Assembly: GCF_001435995.1 (NCBI RefSeq)
Contig: NZ_AYYQ01000031.1
Span: 62,001 to 126,000, forward strand
Direction of reading: 5' to 3'
Length of the DNA stretch: 64,000 nucleotides
From: Apilactobacillus ozensis DSM 23829 = JCM 17196
Lineage (GTDB): Bacteria; Bacillota; Bacilli; Lactobacillales; Lactobacillaceae
The position numbers were made by a program, and so were the translations under genes. Under the pieces are notes generated by a model, which searched no databases, was not told the origin of the DNA, and saw nothing but the letters and a program-made list of their open reading frames with translations. Each line of letters starts with the position of its first letter. The stretch's first letter is position 1. Positions 7,565 to 17,537 of the stretch are shown piece after piece.

Positions 7565-10500
7565 TTAAACTTTTTTAACATCTAGTTCGTCATGCTCGTC
7601 AATTACATCTAAGTAAGCATTGATTGTATCTAAGGAAGTAAACATATTTATATTATCTTCAACACCTGCTTCTCTAATTAACTTATTTTCTTTAGAATCT
7701 AAATCTAAATTATTGCATGTGTCGATGACCATTTTAATGTTCTTATGTCTTAAGTATTCAAGTGAATCGGCTAATAAGTTATCTTTATTTATTAATTCTA
7801 CATTAATGTCTTTAGTATTAGATTTTAACAAATTATAATTGTTATCATCAGCAACAATGTTAAATCCAATTTGGCTTAACTTACGAGCTAATTTCAAAGT
7901 CTCTTCAGTATCGTTTTTATCAACAGATAAAATAACATTTCCATGATTCAATGCGTCTAAACCAGATGCGACGAATGCTTTATACAATGCTTGTTTTAAG
8001 TTATGACCTGTTCCCATTACTTCACCAGTAGATTTCATTTCTGGTCCTAGCAATGTGTTCATGTTGTGAATTTTATTAAAACTAAACACAGGTGCTTTTA
8101 CATGTATCATGTCGTCAGTTGGTAGTAAACCTTCTTGGTATCCTAAATCCTTTAATTTATCACCTAACATTAGCATTGTAGCAAGTTGAGATAATGGTGT
8201 TTTTGTAACTTTAGACATAAAAGGAACCGTTCTGGATGCTCGAGGATTAACTTCAATTACATAAGCAATATCATTTTTAATAACAAACTGAATATTCATT
8301 AATCCTATTACATTCAATTCTTTAGTTAACTTAATTGCTGCACTTACAATCTGCTTTTTTACATTATCACTCATTGACTGTGGTGGATAAATTGCCATTG
8401 AATCTCCGGAATGTACCCCTGCTCTTTCAACATGTTCTAATATTCCCGGAATGATAACTGTATCACCATCTGAAACCACATCTACTTCTGCTTCGGAACC
8501 TTCTAAGTAAGAATCAATTAATACAGGATGGTCATTTGAAACTTCAACGGCCTTATCCATGTACTCCTTTAGTTCATCGTCTGACCTTACAATTTCCATC
8601 CCTCTACCACCTAAAACATAAGATGGTCGAATTAACACTGGATAGCCTATTTTATTAGCAATGATTAGCGCATCTTTAGTGTTAGTAGCGGTACTACCCA
8701 ATGGTTGAGCTAGTTGTAATTTTTTTATAACTTGATTAAATAAATCTCGATCTTCAGAGCGATTAATATCAGTTACATCTGTTCCTAAAACTTTTATTCC
8801 GTAATCTGATAATTTTTTAGCTAAGTTAATGGATGTTTGTCCACCAAACTGTACAACTACACCAATTGGCTTTTCGAGGTCAATAATATTCAAAATATCT
8901 TCCAAACTGAGTGGTTCAAAGTAAAGTTTGTCCGAAATTGAAAAATCAGTCGATACAGTTTCTGGATTAGAATTTACAATAATGGATTCATAACCCATCT
9001 TTTGAATGGCTTGAACACTGTGAACAGTAGCATAATCAAATTCCACTCCTTGACCAATTCTAATTGGTCCAGAACCAATTACTAAAACTGATTTCTTGTC
9101 TGAAACTTTAGATTCATTTTTATGGTCGTAAGTAGAGTAATAATAAGGAGTTTTAGATTCAAATTCGGCAGCAGCAGTATCTACCATTTTATAAACTGGC
9201 TTAAGTCCATTTTCTAATCTTAATTTTCTAATATCAGAAGCTTGTGCGTGCCAATAATAAGCAATGCTTTCATCCGTAAAACCATTCTTCTTGGCAACCG
9301 ATAATAAATCTAAATTCATCGGATTTGAAGACAGTTGCTCAGATATTTCAACAATGTGCAACATTTTATCTAAGAAGAAAACATTGATTTTAGTTTTTTC
9401 AGCAATTTCATCAATACTGTGTCCCCTGCGGATTAGTTCAAAAATCATAAACATCCGATCATCAGTAGCTGGTGTAAGCCCATCAAGTAGTGCTTGGTCG
9501 TCATATGCACTGTATTCAATATCTTCAATTCCGTTAATACCAATTTCTAAAGATCTCATAGCTTTTTGAATGGATTCTTCAAAATTACGTCCAATTGCCA
9601 TAACTTCTCCAGTCGCTTTCATTTGTGTACCTAAAGCGTTATCAGCGGTCGGAAATTTATCAAATGGCCATCGTGGTATCTTAGTTACAACGTAGTCCAT
9701 AGTTGGTTCAAAGTTAGCAAATGTTGTTTGCGTAATTGGATTTTTAATTTCACTTAAAGATAGTCCTACTGCTATTTTAGATGCCATTTTAGCAATTGGA
9801 TAACCAGTGGCTTTAGATGCTAGTGCCGAAGAACGAGATACTCGTGGATTAACTTCGATAATATAATATTTTAAACTTTCTGGATCTAGAGCCATTTGGA
9901 CATTACATCCACCTTCAATTTTCAAAGCTCTTATAATCTTTAACGCCGAATCACGCATCATTTGGTATTCACGGTCAGAAAGTGTTTGAACCGGAGCTGT
10001 AACAATCGAATCCCCTGTATGTACACCCACTGGATCAACATTTTCCATAGAAGCAACAATTAAAGCATTATCATAATGGTCACGCATTACTTCGAACTCA
10101 ATTTCCTTGTATCCAGCAATGGATTTTTCAACTAACACTTGATTAACTGGTGAAAGATCTAGACCGTTAGTCACAATTTCTTCTAATTCATGGTCATTAT
10201 ATACAAATCCGCCACCAGTACCACCCAAGGTATAAGCTGGTCTAATAACTAAAGGATAACCAATTTGCTTAGCAATTTTTTTAGCATCTGACAAGGTATT
10301 AGCTATATCGGATTCAGGAACTGGCTCGCCTAACTCGTTCATTAATTTTTTGAATTTATCACGGTCTTCAGCTTTTTCAATCGTGTCTAGATTAGTTCCT
10401 AACAGTTCTAAATTGTATTTTTCCAAAATCCCGTCATCTGACAACTGCTTCGCCATATTTAAACCAGTTTGACCACCAAGTGTAGGTAGAATAGCGTCCG

Positions 10501-10747
10501 GTCTTTCTTTTTCAATTACTTTCTTAACAAATTCAACTGTAATGGGTTCAATATATACCTCATCTGCAATTTCATCATCGGTCATGATAGTAGCAGGATT
10601 CGAATTAATTAAAACTACTTCATATCCTTCTTCCTTTAAAGATAAACAGGCTTGCGAACCAGAATAATCAAATTCAGCAGCTTGACCGATAATAATTGGT
10701 CCGGAGCCAATCACTAATATTTTATTTAAATCTTTGCGTTTAGGCAT
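7565..10747 (-). CDS. carB: Carbamoyl-phosphate synthase large subunit
   Basis: Makes carbamoyl phosphate from bicarbonate, two ATP and ammonia passed from CarA. The 1060 residues hold two homologous ATP-grasp halves (each opens with a VIGSGPI motif, near residues 12 and 555), an oligomerisation region and a C-terminal allosteric MGS-like domain from about 930. That last domain looks more diverged than the rest. The ATG at 10745-10747 (MPKRKDLNK) is chosen because AAAGGAGC precedes it by seven bases; it overlaps the carA stop as ATGCCTAA. Confidence 0.96.
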   Translation of the reverse strand: MPKRKDLNKILVIGSGPIIIGQAAEFDYSGSQACLSLKEEGYEVVLINSNPATIMTDDEIADEVYIEPITVEFVKKVIEKERPDAILPTLGGQTGLNMAKQLSDDGILEKYNLELLGTNLDTIEKAEDRDKFKKLMNELGEPVPESDIANTLSDAKKIAKQIGYPLVIRPAYTLGGTGGGFVYNDHELEEIVTNGLDLSPVNQVLVEKSIAGYKEIEFEVMRDHYDNALIVASMENVDPVGVHTGDSIVTAPVQTLSDREYQMMRDSALKIIRALKIEGGCNVQMALDPESLKYYIIEVNPRVSRSSALASKATGYPIAKMASKIAVGLSLSEIKNPITQTTFANFEPTMDYVVTKIPRWPFDKFPTADNALGTQMKATGEVMAIGRNFEESIQKAMRSLEIGINGIEDIEYSAYDDQALLDGLTPATDDRMFMIFELIRRGHSIDEIAEKTKINVFFLDKMLHIVEISEQLSSNPMNLDLLSVAKKNGFTDESIAYYWHAQASDIRKLRLENGLKPVYKMVDTAAAEFESKTPYYYSTYDHKNESKVSDKKSVLVIGSGPIRIGQGVEFDYATVHSVQAIQKMGYESIIVNSNPETVSTDFSISDKLYFEPLSLEDILNIIDLEKPIGVVVQFGGQTSINLAKKLSDYGIKVLGTDVTDINRSEDRDLFNQVIKKLQLAQPLGSTATNTKDALIIANKIGYPVLIRPSYVLGGRGMEIVRSDDELKEYMDKAVEVSNDHPVLIDSYLEGSEAEVDVVSDGDTVIIPGILEHVERAGVHSGDSMAIYPPQSMSDNVKKQIVSAAIKLTKELNVIGLMNIQFVIKNDIAYVIEVNPRASRTVPFMSKVTKTPLSQLATMLMLGDKLKDLGYQEGLLPTDDMIHVKAPVFSFNKIHNMNTLLGPEMKSTGEVMGTGHNLKQALYKAFVASGLDALNHGNVILSVDKNDTEETLKLARKLSQIGFNIVADDNNYNLLKSNTKDINVELINKDNLLADSLEYLRHKNIKMVIDTCNNLDLDSKENKLIREAGVEDNINMFTSLDTINAYLDVIDEHDELDVKKV

Positions 10748-11822
10748 TTTGTAAGCTCCTTTCATTTTTAATCATCATATTAATGAATCTATCAAACATA
10801 TATTCAGCATCGTGAGGCCCTGGACATGCATCTGGATGGTATTGAACTGAAAAAGCCGGTCTGTTAACTAATTTCAACCCTTCCACAGTTCCATCATTAA
10901 TTTCTTTTTGTGTTATTTGAAGATTAGTTTGAGTGATTGAAATTGCATCAACTGCGTAACCATGATTTTGTGAAGTAAAATTAGATTTATTGGTTTCAAA
11001 GTCGTTAACTGCATGGTTAAAACCACGATGACCATATTTCATTTTGTATGTTTTAGCGCCATTAGCTAAGGCAAAAAGCTGATGACCCAAGCAAATTCCC
11101 ATCAATGGATACTTTGCTTCTAATTTTTGAATCGTTGGAATAGCTACGGCGTAATTTTCAGGGTTACCCGGGCCATTTGATAATAGTATTCCAGAGGGAT
11201 TAATTGCCGAAATTTCTTCATAGCTAGCATGGTATGGAAACATAACAACGTGAATGTTGCGCTTTTGTAGAGCTGCTATAATTGAATCTTTAATTCCAAA
11301 ATTAATTACCGCAACTGTTCTACCATCATTGTTATCCATTGATTCTCCATGAATATTTTTGTTCTGATAGGTATTGTCCAGTTCTTCGTTATTAAATAAT
11401 GCATTTACCTTTTTCCAGTCAAATTCAGATAAGATAACGGCTTTCATGGAACCTTTATTACGGATAATTTCAGTTAGTTCTCTTGTATCAATTCCGCTAA
11501 TTCCTGGTAAATCATTTTTTACAGCATATTCTTGTAAAGTCATATCAGCACGCTTATTGCCAATTCGACGAGCAAGTTCGTGTACAATAATGGCTTCCGC
11601 AGCTGGTTTATCGTTTTCTGAGTCCTCTAAATTAATACCGTAGTTTCCAATTATTGGATAAGTAAATGTTACAATTTGACCTTTATAACTGTTATCAGTA
11701 ATGGTTTCTTGATAGCCAGTCATCCCAGTATTAAATACTATTTCAGCATATACATCTCTATGTGAACCAAAACTTTCACCAATAAATACATGTCCGTCTT
11801 CTAAAACTAAGTATTTTTTCAT
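10740..11822 (-). CDS. carA: Carbamoyl-phosphate synthase small (glutaminase) subunit
   Basis: Class I glutamine amidotransferase subunit that releases ammonia for CarB. The 360-aa chain has the N-terminal CPSase small domain ([13 protein letters not shown], then [10 protein letters not shown] near 31) and a C-terminal glutaminase with the nucleophile elbow GICLGHQL and the catalytic His/Glu segment [26 protein letters not shown]-type ribosome binding sequence precedes the ATG. Translationally coupled to carB by an 8-base overlap. Confidence 0.96.
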   Translation of the reverse strand: MKKYLVLEDGHVFIGESFGSHRDVYAEIVFNTGMTGYQETITDNSYKGQIVTFTYPIIGNYGINLEDSENDKPAAEAIIVHELARRIGNKRADMTLQEYAVKNDLPGISGIDTRELTEIIRNKGSMKAVILSEFDWKKVNALFNNEELDNTYQNKNIHGESMDNNDGRTVAVINFGIKDSIIAALQKRNIHVVMFPYHASYEEISAINPSGILLSNGPGNPENYAVAIPTIQKLEAKYPLMGICLGHQLFALANGAKTYKMKYGHRGFNHAVNDFETNKSNFTSQNHGYAVDAISITQTNLQITQKEINDGTVEGLKLVNRPAFSVQYHPDACPGPHDAEYMFDRFINMMIKNERSLQNA

Positions 11823-11834
11823 AATAAGCCCTCC

Positions 11835-13106
11835 CTAAATACGATAAGCAACTTTGCCATTAGATAATGTTAATAAAGTTCTCCCAAATACCTTTTCACA
11901 AATAAATGGTGAATTTTTCCCTTTGGATAAGAATTCTTGTGAATCAATTTGGTATTTAGCATTTAAATCCATAATCGTTAAATTAGCTTTCGCACCAACT
12001 TTGATTTCATTTGGTTTTAAATTGAAAGTTCGTAGTGGATTGAATGACATCCATTTTAATAAGGTCTTTAAATCAACTAAACCATTTTTAACAAACTTGG
12101 TATACATCAAGCTAAAAGCTGTTTCTAAGCCAACAATTCCAAATGATGCCGTTAGCATACTGCCAGACTTTTCTTCCTTACTATGTGGAGCATGGTCAGT
12201 AGCAACCATGTCAATGGTTCCGTCTAGTAATCCAGCAATCAAGGCCTGACGATCTTTAGGACTTCTCAATGGTGGGTTCATTTTCATCATAGGATTATCC
12301 ATACTAATCATTGAATCGTCTAATAGCAAATGATGTGGTGAAACTTCAGCAGTTACTTTGACTCCCAACTCCTTAGCCATTCTTACTAGTTGCACTGATT
12401 CTGCTGTAGAAATGTGTGCAACATGGTAATGAACGCCAGTTTTGTAGGCTAAAACCAAATCCCTAGCTAGTTGCGAAGATTCACTTAAACCATTCATACC
12501 AGGTAAACCTAATTTTTGGGCAGCTTTACCGGAATTTATTACTCCATGATTAATTAATGAATCATCTTCCACGTGTGCTACGATAGCTTTATTGTTTTGC
12601 TTAGCAGCTAACATTGCCTTATACATAACACCAGTATTTTGCACGCCATGACCATCGTTAGTAAAAGCTATGGCACCTAACTGAGCCATCGTATTTATAT
12701 CTGTGTTATCTGGTTGATCTAAGTTACTAGAAATCGAGGCGTATTGATAAGTTTCAATACAACTATCTGTTTTATTTTTTAATAACATATTTTTTAAAGC
12801 TTGCGGGTTATCAACAACCGGTTTTACATTGGGCATTGCAAATACGGTTGTAAACCCACCATGTGCAGCCGCTTTGCTACCCGTTTCAATCGTTTCTTTA
12901 TACGTGAGCCCTGGATCTCTAAAATGAACATGAACATCAACTAACCCAGGTAAAATGGTATTTCCCTTTGCATCAAATACTTCATATTCATCTAAATTAA
13001 CTATCTCAGAATGATTACTTACAATTGACTTAATCGTATCGTTTTCAATAGAAATGTTTACTATTTCTCGGTTTAATTTGACATTTTTCAGTAAAATTTT
13101 ATTCAT
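11835..13106 (-). CDS. pyrC: Dihydroorotase
   Basis: Zinc amidohydrolase cyclising carbamoyl aspartate to dihydroorotate. The 423-aa chain is the Gram-positive type. Metal-binding DVHVHFRDPG lies at 57-66 (His59, His61) and the conserved aspartate motif ATDHAPHSKEEK near 300. The ATG at 13104-13106 has GAGGAGA upstream and overlaps the pyrB stop as ATGAATAA; a longer frame to 13121 has no separate ribosome binding site. Confidence 0.95.
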   Translation of the reverse strand: MNKILLKNVKLNREIVNISIENDTIKSIVSNHSEIVNLDEYEVFDAKGNTILPGLVDVHVHFRDPGLTYKETIETGSKAAAHGGFTTVFAMPNVKPVVDNPQALKNMLLKNKTDSCIETYQYASISSNLDQPDNTDINTMAQLGAIAFTNDGHGVQNTGVMYKAMLAAKQNNKAIVAHVEDDSLINHGVINSGKAAQKLGLPGMNGLSESSQLARDLVLAYKTGVHYHVAHISTAESVQLVRMAKELGVKVTAEVSPHHLLLDDSMISMDNPMMKMNPPLRSPKDRQALIAGLLDGTIDMVATDHAPHSKEEKSGSMLTASFGIVGLETAFSLMYTKFVKNGLVDLKTLLKWMSFNPLRTFNLKPNEIKVGAKANLTIMDLNAKYQIDSQEFLSKGKNSPFICEKVFGRTLLTLSNGKVAYRI

Positions 13107-14040
13107 AAGTAATCTCCTCAAATAGTAATTTTTTGTTTTTTAAAATGTTAGCTAAAATTGCCATTCTAGCAAAAACACCATTTTCCATTTGTTTAAAAAT
13201 TCGCGATTGGCTACATTCAACTAATGATGAATCAATTTCAACACCACGGTTGACCGGCGCCGGATGCATAATAATTGAACTTGGTTTCATCCTATTCATT
13301 CGATTAGTATTCAAGCCAAATCTTTCGTGATATTCATTGGCTTTAAACTGATTAACTGAATCTTCATTAAGTCTTTCCAGTTGTACACGAAGTAACATTG
13401 TAATGTCTAACTTGTCGATAATATTGTCAAAACTATCGTATTTTCCGTAAAGATCAAATTCTGAATCATACCATTCTCTTGGCCCACTAAAATATAAATT
13501 AGCTCCTAACTTATGCAAGATTTGTGCATCTGATTTAGCAACTCTGGAATGTGATAAATCGCCAATAATGCCTACGTTCAATCCTTTAAACGTTCCAAAT
13601 TCCTCATAAATTGTCATTAAATCTAATAGACTTTGTGAAGGATGTTGGCCTGCACCATCACCAGCATTTACAATAGAAGTTTTTACATTACTATCTTTAA
13701 TAATCGATGAATACCATCCTGTAGTCTTATGACGAATAACTTCAATTGAAGTTCCTAAAGCTTGAAGCGTTTTAACTGTGTCAGATAATGACTCACCCTT
13801 TTTTACTGAACTAGTAGAAGTGTTAATATCAACTATTTTCAAGCCTAATCTACTTTCAGCCATGTAAAATGATGTATGGGTTCTAGTGCTGTTTTCAAAA
13901 AATAAGTTAGCAACATAAACTGGTTCTTTTAGATAAACTTGATAGCCTTGTTTGAATTTTTCACTTAATTTAATTAAATCAAGTATTTGCTTTTCATAAA
14001 AATCACTTAAATTTACAAAATTATCAGACAAAATAGACAT
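13099..14040 (-). CDS. pyrB: Aspartate carbamoyltransferase catalytic subunit
   Basis: Condenses carbamoyl phosphate with aspartate, the committed step of pyrimidine synthesis. The 313-aa chain shows the carbamoyl-phosphate motif FFENSTRTHTSF near 48, NAGDGAGQHPSQSLLDL near 127, and the aspartate-loop region LLRVQLERL near 215. No regulatory subunit pyrI is present, as in other Firmicutes. First gene of the pyr operon, downstream of two attenuators; AGGAGG precedes the ATG. Confidence 0.96.
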   Translation of the reverse strand: MSILSDNFVNLSDFYEKQILDLIKLSEKFKQGYQVYLKEPVYVANLFFENSTRTHTSFYMAESRLGLKIVDINTSTSSVKKGESLSDTVKTLQALGTSIEVIRHKTTGWYSSIIKDSNVKTSIVNAGDGAGQHPSQSLLDLMTIYEEFGTFKGLNVGIIGDLSHSRVAKSDAQILHKLGANLYFSGPREWYDSEFDLYGKYDSFDNIIDKLDITMLLRVQLERLNEDSVNQFKANEYHERFGLNTNRMNRMKPSSIIMHPAPVNRGVEIDSSLVECSQSRIFKQMENGVFARMAILANILKNKKLLFEEITYE

Positions 14041-14061
14041 GTAGAATCCTCCTAATATACA

Positions 14062-14135
14062 AAAAAGCCCTCAATGTAAATGAATACACGGAGGGCTTTG
14101 CTTAATTAAATTACCCTCACTGGAGTATCCATTAT
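14062..14135 (-). promoter_or_regulatory. pyr attenuator: PyrR-type attenuator 2 (pyrB-proximal)
   Basis: On the minus strand the loop ACTCCAGTGAGGGT (within 14111-14130) fits the PyrR RNA consensus UCCNGNGAGG and is flanked by AATTAA/TTAATT arms. It is followed by a terminator with stem GAGGGCTTT paired to AAAGCCCTC (14064-14072 and 14091-14099) and a T-run, 20 bases before the pyrB ribosome binding site. GAGGG of the PyrR loop can pair instead with the CCCTC arm, forming an antiterminator. UMP-bound PyrR would stabilise the anti-antiterminator. Confidence 0.85.
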
Positions 14136-14164
14136 TAATTACATTTCATTTTCAAGTTAGAGAT

Positions 14165-14298
14165 AAAAAGACTCTCTAGATTTATCATCCAGAGAGTCTT
14201 TTTATAGTCTTTTAGTCTTATTAATTTAAATGTTATATTCGATTTATATTACAAAGAAATTATTAAGGCCTTTGCGACTCTCTGGTCAACATTAAAGG
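14165..14298 (-). promoter_or_regulatory. pyr attenuator: PyrR-type attenuator 1 (promoter-proximal)
   Basis: A second complete set. The PyrR-binding element (14269-14298) is an anti-antiterminator with stem CCTTT/AAAGG and loop GACCAGAGAGTC. About 70 bases downstream lies a terminator with 13-bp perfect stem AAAAAGACTCTCT (14165-14177 and 14191-14203) ending in T. The antiterminator is explicit: CCAGAGAGTC of the PyrR loop (14276-14285) is perfectly complementary to GACTCTCTGG at the terminator (14189-14198). Confidence 0.88.
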
Positions 14299-14353
14299 TT
14301 GCTTCTTATGTTATGAATAATAATAACACGAATATAGAAAAATGCAAATAAAA

Positions 14354-14377
14354 AAAAGACGTTTAATAACGTCTTTT
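14354..14377 (-). terminator. Terminator of glnR-glnA
   Basis: Hairpin AAAAGACGTT/AACGTCTTTT with further T residues on the minus strand, ten bases after the glnA stop. Confidence 0.85.
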
Positions 14378-14387
14378 CTAATCAAAA

Positions 14388-15731
14388 TTAATATTTGTCC
14401 ATGTATTGGTTAGTTTCCCATTCAGAAACTTGAGTTCTGTATGAGTTATACTCAATATTTTTAGCAGTAATGAAACTATTAAATAATTTTGTACCAAGTG
14501 CATCTTCAAGAACCTTATCTGCAGCTAAATCTTTAACCGCATTATGCAAATTATCTGGTAAGTTTACAATATCATTTTCTTTACGTTCTTCAGCATTCAT
14601 ACGATAGATGTTTCTATCAATACTCTTAGGAGCCTTAATTTTATTTCTAAGACCATCCATACCTGATTCTAGAACCGCAGCAATAGCCAAATATGGGTTA
14701 GCAGTAGGATCAACACTTCTTAATTCCAATCTAGTTGCCAATCCTCTAGCATTTGGTACTCGAATTAATGGTGAACGGTTCGATCCAGACCATGCAACGT
14801 ATACTGGTGCTTCGTATCCAGGAACTAATCGCTTATATGAGTTTACCAATGGATCACAAATAGCTGTATAGCTTCTAGCATGTTTAATTAAACCACCCAT
14901 AAAGTTGTAAGCCACTTCTGATAATTGTAATTCACCATTTTCATCGTAGAAAGCATCACCATTTTCATGGAATAATGACATGTTTAAGTGCATTCCTGAA
15001 CCGTTAATTCCACTTAGTGGTTTAGGCATAAAGGTTGCATATAGACCATGTTTTCTAGCAATTGTTTTAACAACTAATTTAAAAGTTTGAATATTGTCAG
15101 CTGCATTCAAAGCATCTGCATATTTAAAGTCAATTTCATGTTGACCTGGAGCTACTTCGTGATGAGCAGCTTCAACGTCAAATCCCATTTCTTCAAGTGT
15201 TAGTACGATATCACGACGACAGTTTCCACCCAAGTCAAGTGGTGCCATATCAAAGTAGCTACCTTGATCATTCAAATTCAAAGTTGGTTTACCATTTTCG
15301 TCCATTTTGAATAAGAAAAATTCTGGTTCTGGTCCAATGTTAAATGAAGTGAAACCAGCTTTTTTCATGTCGTCTAGAACTCGAATTAAGTTATTTCTAG
15401 GGTCTCCTTCAAAAGGAGTTCCATCAGTCTTGTAAACACCACAAATTACTCGAGCAATTTTTCCTCTTTCTGAACTCCAAGGGAATATCATCCATGTTGA
15501 TAAGTCTGGGCGTAAGTACATGTCACTTTCTTCAATTCTAACGAATCCTTCAATTGAAGAACCATCAAACATTAGCTTATCATCTAGTAAATCATCTAAC
15601 TGACTAATTGGAACTTCTACGTTCTTTAAAGTTCCTAAAACGTCAGTGAACATTAGTCGAAGAAAACGAACGTTTTCTTCTTTAACCATTTTTCGAATAT
15701 CTTCTTTTGAATAATCATGTTTTGTAGCCAT
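14388..15731 (-). CDS. glnA: Glutamine synthetase type I
   Basis: Makes glutamine from glutamate, ammonia and ATP; in Firmicutes the feedback-inhibited enzyme also binds GlnR. The 447 aa are typical of the short Bacillus form without the adenylylation insert. Seen: FDGSSIEGF near 55, GPEPEFFLF near 132, the metal/ATP segment [11 protein letters not shown] near 245, and NRSPLIRVP near 319. The ATG at 15729-15731 follows TAGGGGCG; a TTG immediately before it is not needed. glnR lies directly upstream with no terminator between. Confidence 0.97.
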   Translation of the reverse strand: MATKHDYSKEDIRKMVKEENVRFLRLMFTDVLGTLKNVEVPISQLDDLLDDKLMFDGSSIEGFVRIEESDMYLRPDLSTWMIFPWSSERGKIARVICGVYKTDGTPFEGDPRNNLIRVLDDMKKAGFTSFNIGPEPEFFLFKMDENGKPTLNLNDQGSYFDMAPLDLGGNCRRDIVLTLEEMGFDVEAAHHEVAPGQHEIDFKYADALNAADNIQTFKLVVKTIARKHGLYATFMPKPLSGINGSGMHLNMSLFHENGDAFYDENGELQLSEVAYNFMGGLIKHARSYTAICDPLVNSYKRLVPGYEAPVYVAWSGSNRSPLIRVPNARGLATRLELRSVDPTANPYLAIAAVLESGMDGLRNKIKAPKSIDRNIYRMNAEERKENDIVNLPDNLHNAVKDLAADKVLEDALGTKLFNSFITAKNIEYNSYRTQVSEWETNQYMDKY

Positions 15732-15784
15732 CAAATTCGCCCCTAAATGTTTTTTATTAGTTTGGATAGAACTAACGTGTGATA

Positions 15785-16165
15785 TTAAAAGGTACTACTA
15801 TTAGAAGAATCATCCGGATCTAAACCACTAACTTTTATTATTTCGTCGGACAATAACATTCTTGCTTCTTGATCTGACAAACTCTTGGATAATCTTGCCT
15901 GCTCTTCAACTTTTTTTGAAGCTCTTTCGTCATAAATCTTTTTAATATCAGAAATATTCAAACCATCTGATAAATAATCTTTTATTTCCAAAAGTTCATC
16001 AATATTATTTAAAGAGTACATTCGACGATTACCCTCATTACGTTTAGGTATTACAAGTTTTTGTTCCTCATAATATCTGATTTGCCTAGCGGTTAAATCA
16101 GTTAGCTTCATAACTGTACCAATTGGCAAAACAGATAATGAGCGCCTTAAATCCTTTTCTTTCAT
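15785..16165 (-). CDS. glnR: MerR-family nitrogen regulator GlnR
   Basis: Dimeric winged-helix repressor of nitrogen genes, active when bound by feedback-inhibited glutamine synthetase. The 126-aa chain has the MerR DNA-binding helix pair ([18 protein letters not shown] near 17-34, then [15 protein letters not shown]) and a short C-terminal tail that in Bacillus is the autoinhibitory GS-sensing part. The ATG at 16163-16165 follows GAAGGGGC. Autoregulation is supported by a perfect GlnR box upstream. Confidence 0.95.
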   Translation of the reverse strand: MKEKDLRRSLSVLPIGTVMKLTDLTARQIRYYEEQKLVIPKRNEGNRRMYSLNNIDELLEIKDYLSDGLNISDIKKIYDERASKKVEEQARLSKSLSDQEARMLLSDEIIKVSGLDPDDSSNSSTF

Positions 16166-16191
16166 AATTAATAGCCCCTTCAATATGTCTA

Positions 16192-16219
16192 ATAATAACA
16201 TTTTTTATTTCAAAGTCAA
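16192..16219 (-). promoter_or_regulatory. Promoter of glnR-glnA
   Basis: Minus strand TTGACT (16214-16219) and TATTAT (16192-16197) with 16-bp spacing, 27 bases before the glnR start. The GlnR box lies just upstream of the -35. Confidence 0.7.
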
Positions 16220-16227
16220 CAAGTTCA

Positions 16228-16244
16228 TGTAACTTTTTATAACA
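16228..16244. promoter_or_regulatory. GlnR box: GlnR operator
   Basis: Seventeen bases that fit TGTNA-N7-TNACA exactly (TGTAACTTTTTATAACA). The box lies nine bases upstream of the glnR -35. A second, 15-base near match (TGT...ACA at 16186-16200) overlaps the -10. Confidence 0.88.
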
Positions 16245-16251
16245 TAAGAAA

Positions 16252-17181
16252 TCATTTTTTATAATTAATCCACTTATTAACATCGTTCTCAATGTTATAT
16301 ATATTATTATGGTTCTTAATAATGTCATACCATGTGACATCCATCTTATTTCTAAACCAAGTTAGTTGGCGTTTTGCATAGTGTCTAGAATCTTTTTGAA
16401 TATTTTCTATAACTTCGTCTAGAGTAACATCATTATCAAAATAAGGATAAAATTCTCGATAACCGATTCCCTTACCAGCAGGAATATTGTTGCCTCCCTG
16501 TTCATATAACCAACGAGCTTCTTCTTCTAAATTATTTTTAATCATAAGTAATACTCGCCGATTTATACGATTGTACAGTAAATTTCTTTCAGTGTTTAAA
16601 CATATAGAAAAATAATCATACTCATTTTTGTTATAATCGTCATTTTGCTCTGAAAATTTTTTACCAGTTTTGTCAAAAACTTCTAGCGCCCTTATCACCC
16701 TACGTTCATTTTGCTCGGGAATTTTTTTAGCTGAAGCTGGATCTAAGTTATACAATTTTTTCCAAAGTTCATGTTGACCATATTCCAATGCATAATGATG
16801 ATAATCATTTCTCAAATTGTCGTTATTGTATTCATCTCCACCAAAATGAAAATCGCTTAGTAATGATTGTAAGTAGAAGCCAGTGCCACCGACAATAATT
16901 GGTAATTTATGTCTTTTGGTAATATCGTCAATACATTTCTTAGCATCACTAACAAAATCTGAAACAGTATATCTTTCATTAATATTTTTAATATCAATCA
17001 GGTGATGCTTTACACCTTGCATTTCACTTTTTGATATTTTAGCCGTTCCAACATCTAAGCCTTTATAAATTTGCATTGAGTCCCCAGATATAATCTCACC
17101 ATTAAATTTCTTAGCTAACTTAATAGATAACTCAGTTTTTCCAACCGCTGTAGGACCAACAATCAATAATAATTTTTTCAT
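16252..17181 (-). CDS. miaA: tRNA dimethylallyltransferase
   Basis: Adds dimethylallyl to A37 of tRNAs reading UNN codons. The 309-aa chain has the P-loop GPTAVGKTEL at 8-17, the substrate motif SGDSMQIYKGLDVGTAK near 33-49, and the C-terminal GKGIGYREFYPYF and KRQLTWFRN typical of MiaA. Ends shortly before the GlnR box, so its transcript reads toward glnR; miaA-glnR-glnA is a common lactobacillar order. Confidence 0.95.
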   Translation of the reverse strand: MKKLLLIVGPTAVGKTELSIKLAKKFNGEIISGDSMQIYKGLDVGTAKISKSEMQGVKHHLIDIKNINERYTVSDFVSDAKKCIDDITKRHKLPIIVGGTGFYLQSLLSDFHFGGDEYNNDNLRNDYHHYALEYGQHELWKKLYNLDPASAKKIPEQNERRVIRALEVFDKTGKKFSEQNDDYNKNEYDYFSICLNTERNLLYNRINRRVLLMIKNNLEEEARWLYEQGGNNIPAGKGIGYREFYPYFDNDVTLDEVIENIQKDSRHYAKRQLTWFRNKMDVTWYDIIKNHNNIYNIENDVNKWINYKK

Positions 17182-17316
17182 ATATATTCCCTACCTAGTT
17201 TGTTTATAGTTATAGTTTAGCATATAAATATCAGCTTAATTATTAAACATCAGACTGGATAATTTATTATAAATAAAGCATAATGTAATAGTAAATGATA
17301 TTTAGGAGGTTTTCTT

Positions 17317-17493
17317 ATGAAGAAGTTTGGAAAAGGATTTTTAATCGGTGCTCTAGCAACTGCAGGTGCAACCGTAGGTGCTTTATTTTCTTTCAAAAAA
17401 ACAGTCGTAGAACCAATTGAAAATCAAGAAGAAAAAATAGAAGAAAATAGAAAACGTGCCCTACGTAAACAAAGATCTTCTCATCTACAATAA
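17317..17493 (+). CDS. DUF3042 family 58-aa membrane mini-protein
   Basis: A short gene with AGGAGG seven bases before the ATG. The protein opens MKKFGKGFLIGALATAGATV, continues GALFSFKKTVVEPIE and ends in a charged helix rich in Glu, Arg and Lys. One N-terminal glycine-rich membrane segment (about residues 7-25) is followed by a short cytoplasmic tail. This matches what I know of DUF3042, a Lactobacillales-specific family commonly next to miaA. Function unknown. It is the only plus-strand gene among its neighbours and ends in a strong bidirectional terminator. Confidence 0.88.
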   Translation: MKKFGKGFLIGALATAGATVGALFSFKKTVVEPIENQEEKIEENRKRALRKQRSSHLQ

Positions 17494-17537
17494 AACTAAA
17501 AAAAGTGCTACTAATAAGTAGCACTTTTTTTAGTTTT
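17492..17537. terminator. Bidirectional terminator between DUF3042 gene and rhodanese gene
   Basis: Perfect 20-bp inverted repeat (17492-17511 and 17518-17537) with a six-base loop; core GTGCTAC/GTAGCAC flanked by seven A and seven T. It serves both convergent genes. On the minus strand it overlaps the last codons and stop of the rhodanese gene. Confidence 0.93.

Noticed and set aside
7620-9569. Plus-strand open frames inside carB
   Set aside because: Antisense shadows of a strongly conserved gene; no start signals.
16098-16340. Minus-strand frame spanning the glnR promoter
   Set aside because: It would cover the GlnR box, the promoter and parts of miaA and glnR in another frame; no family resemblance.
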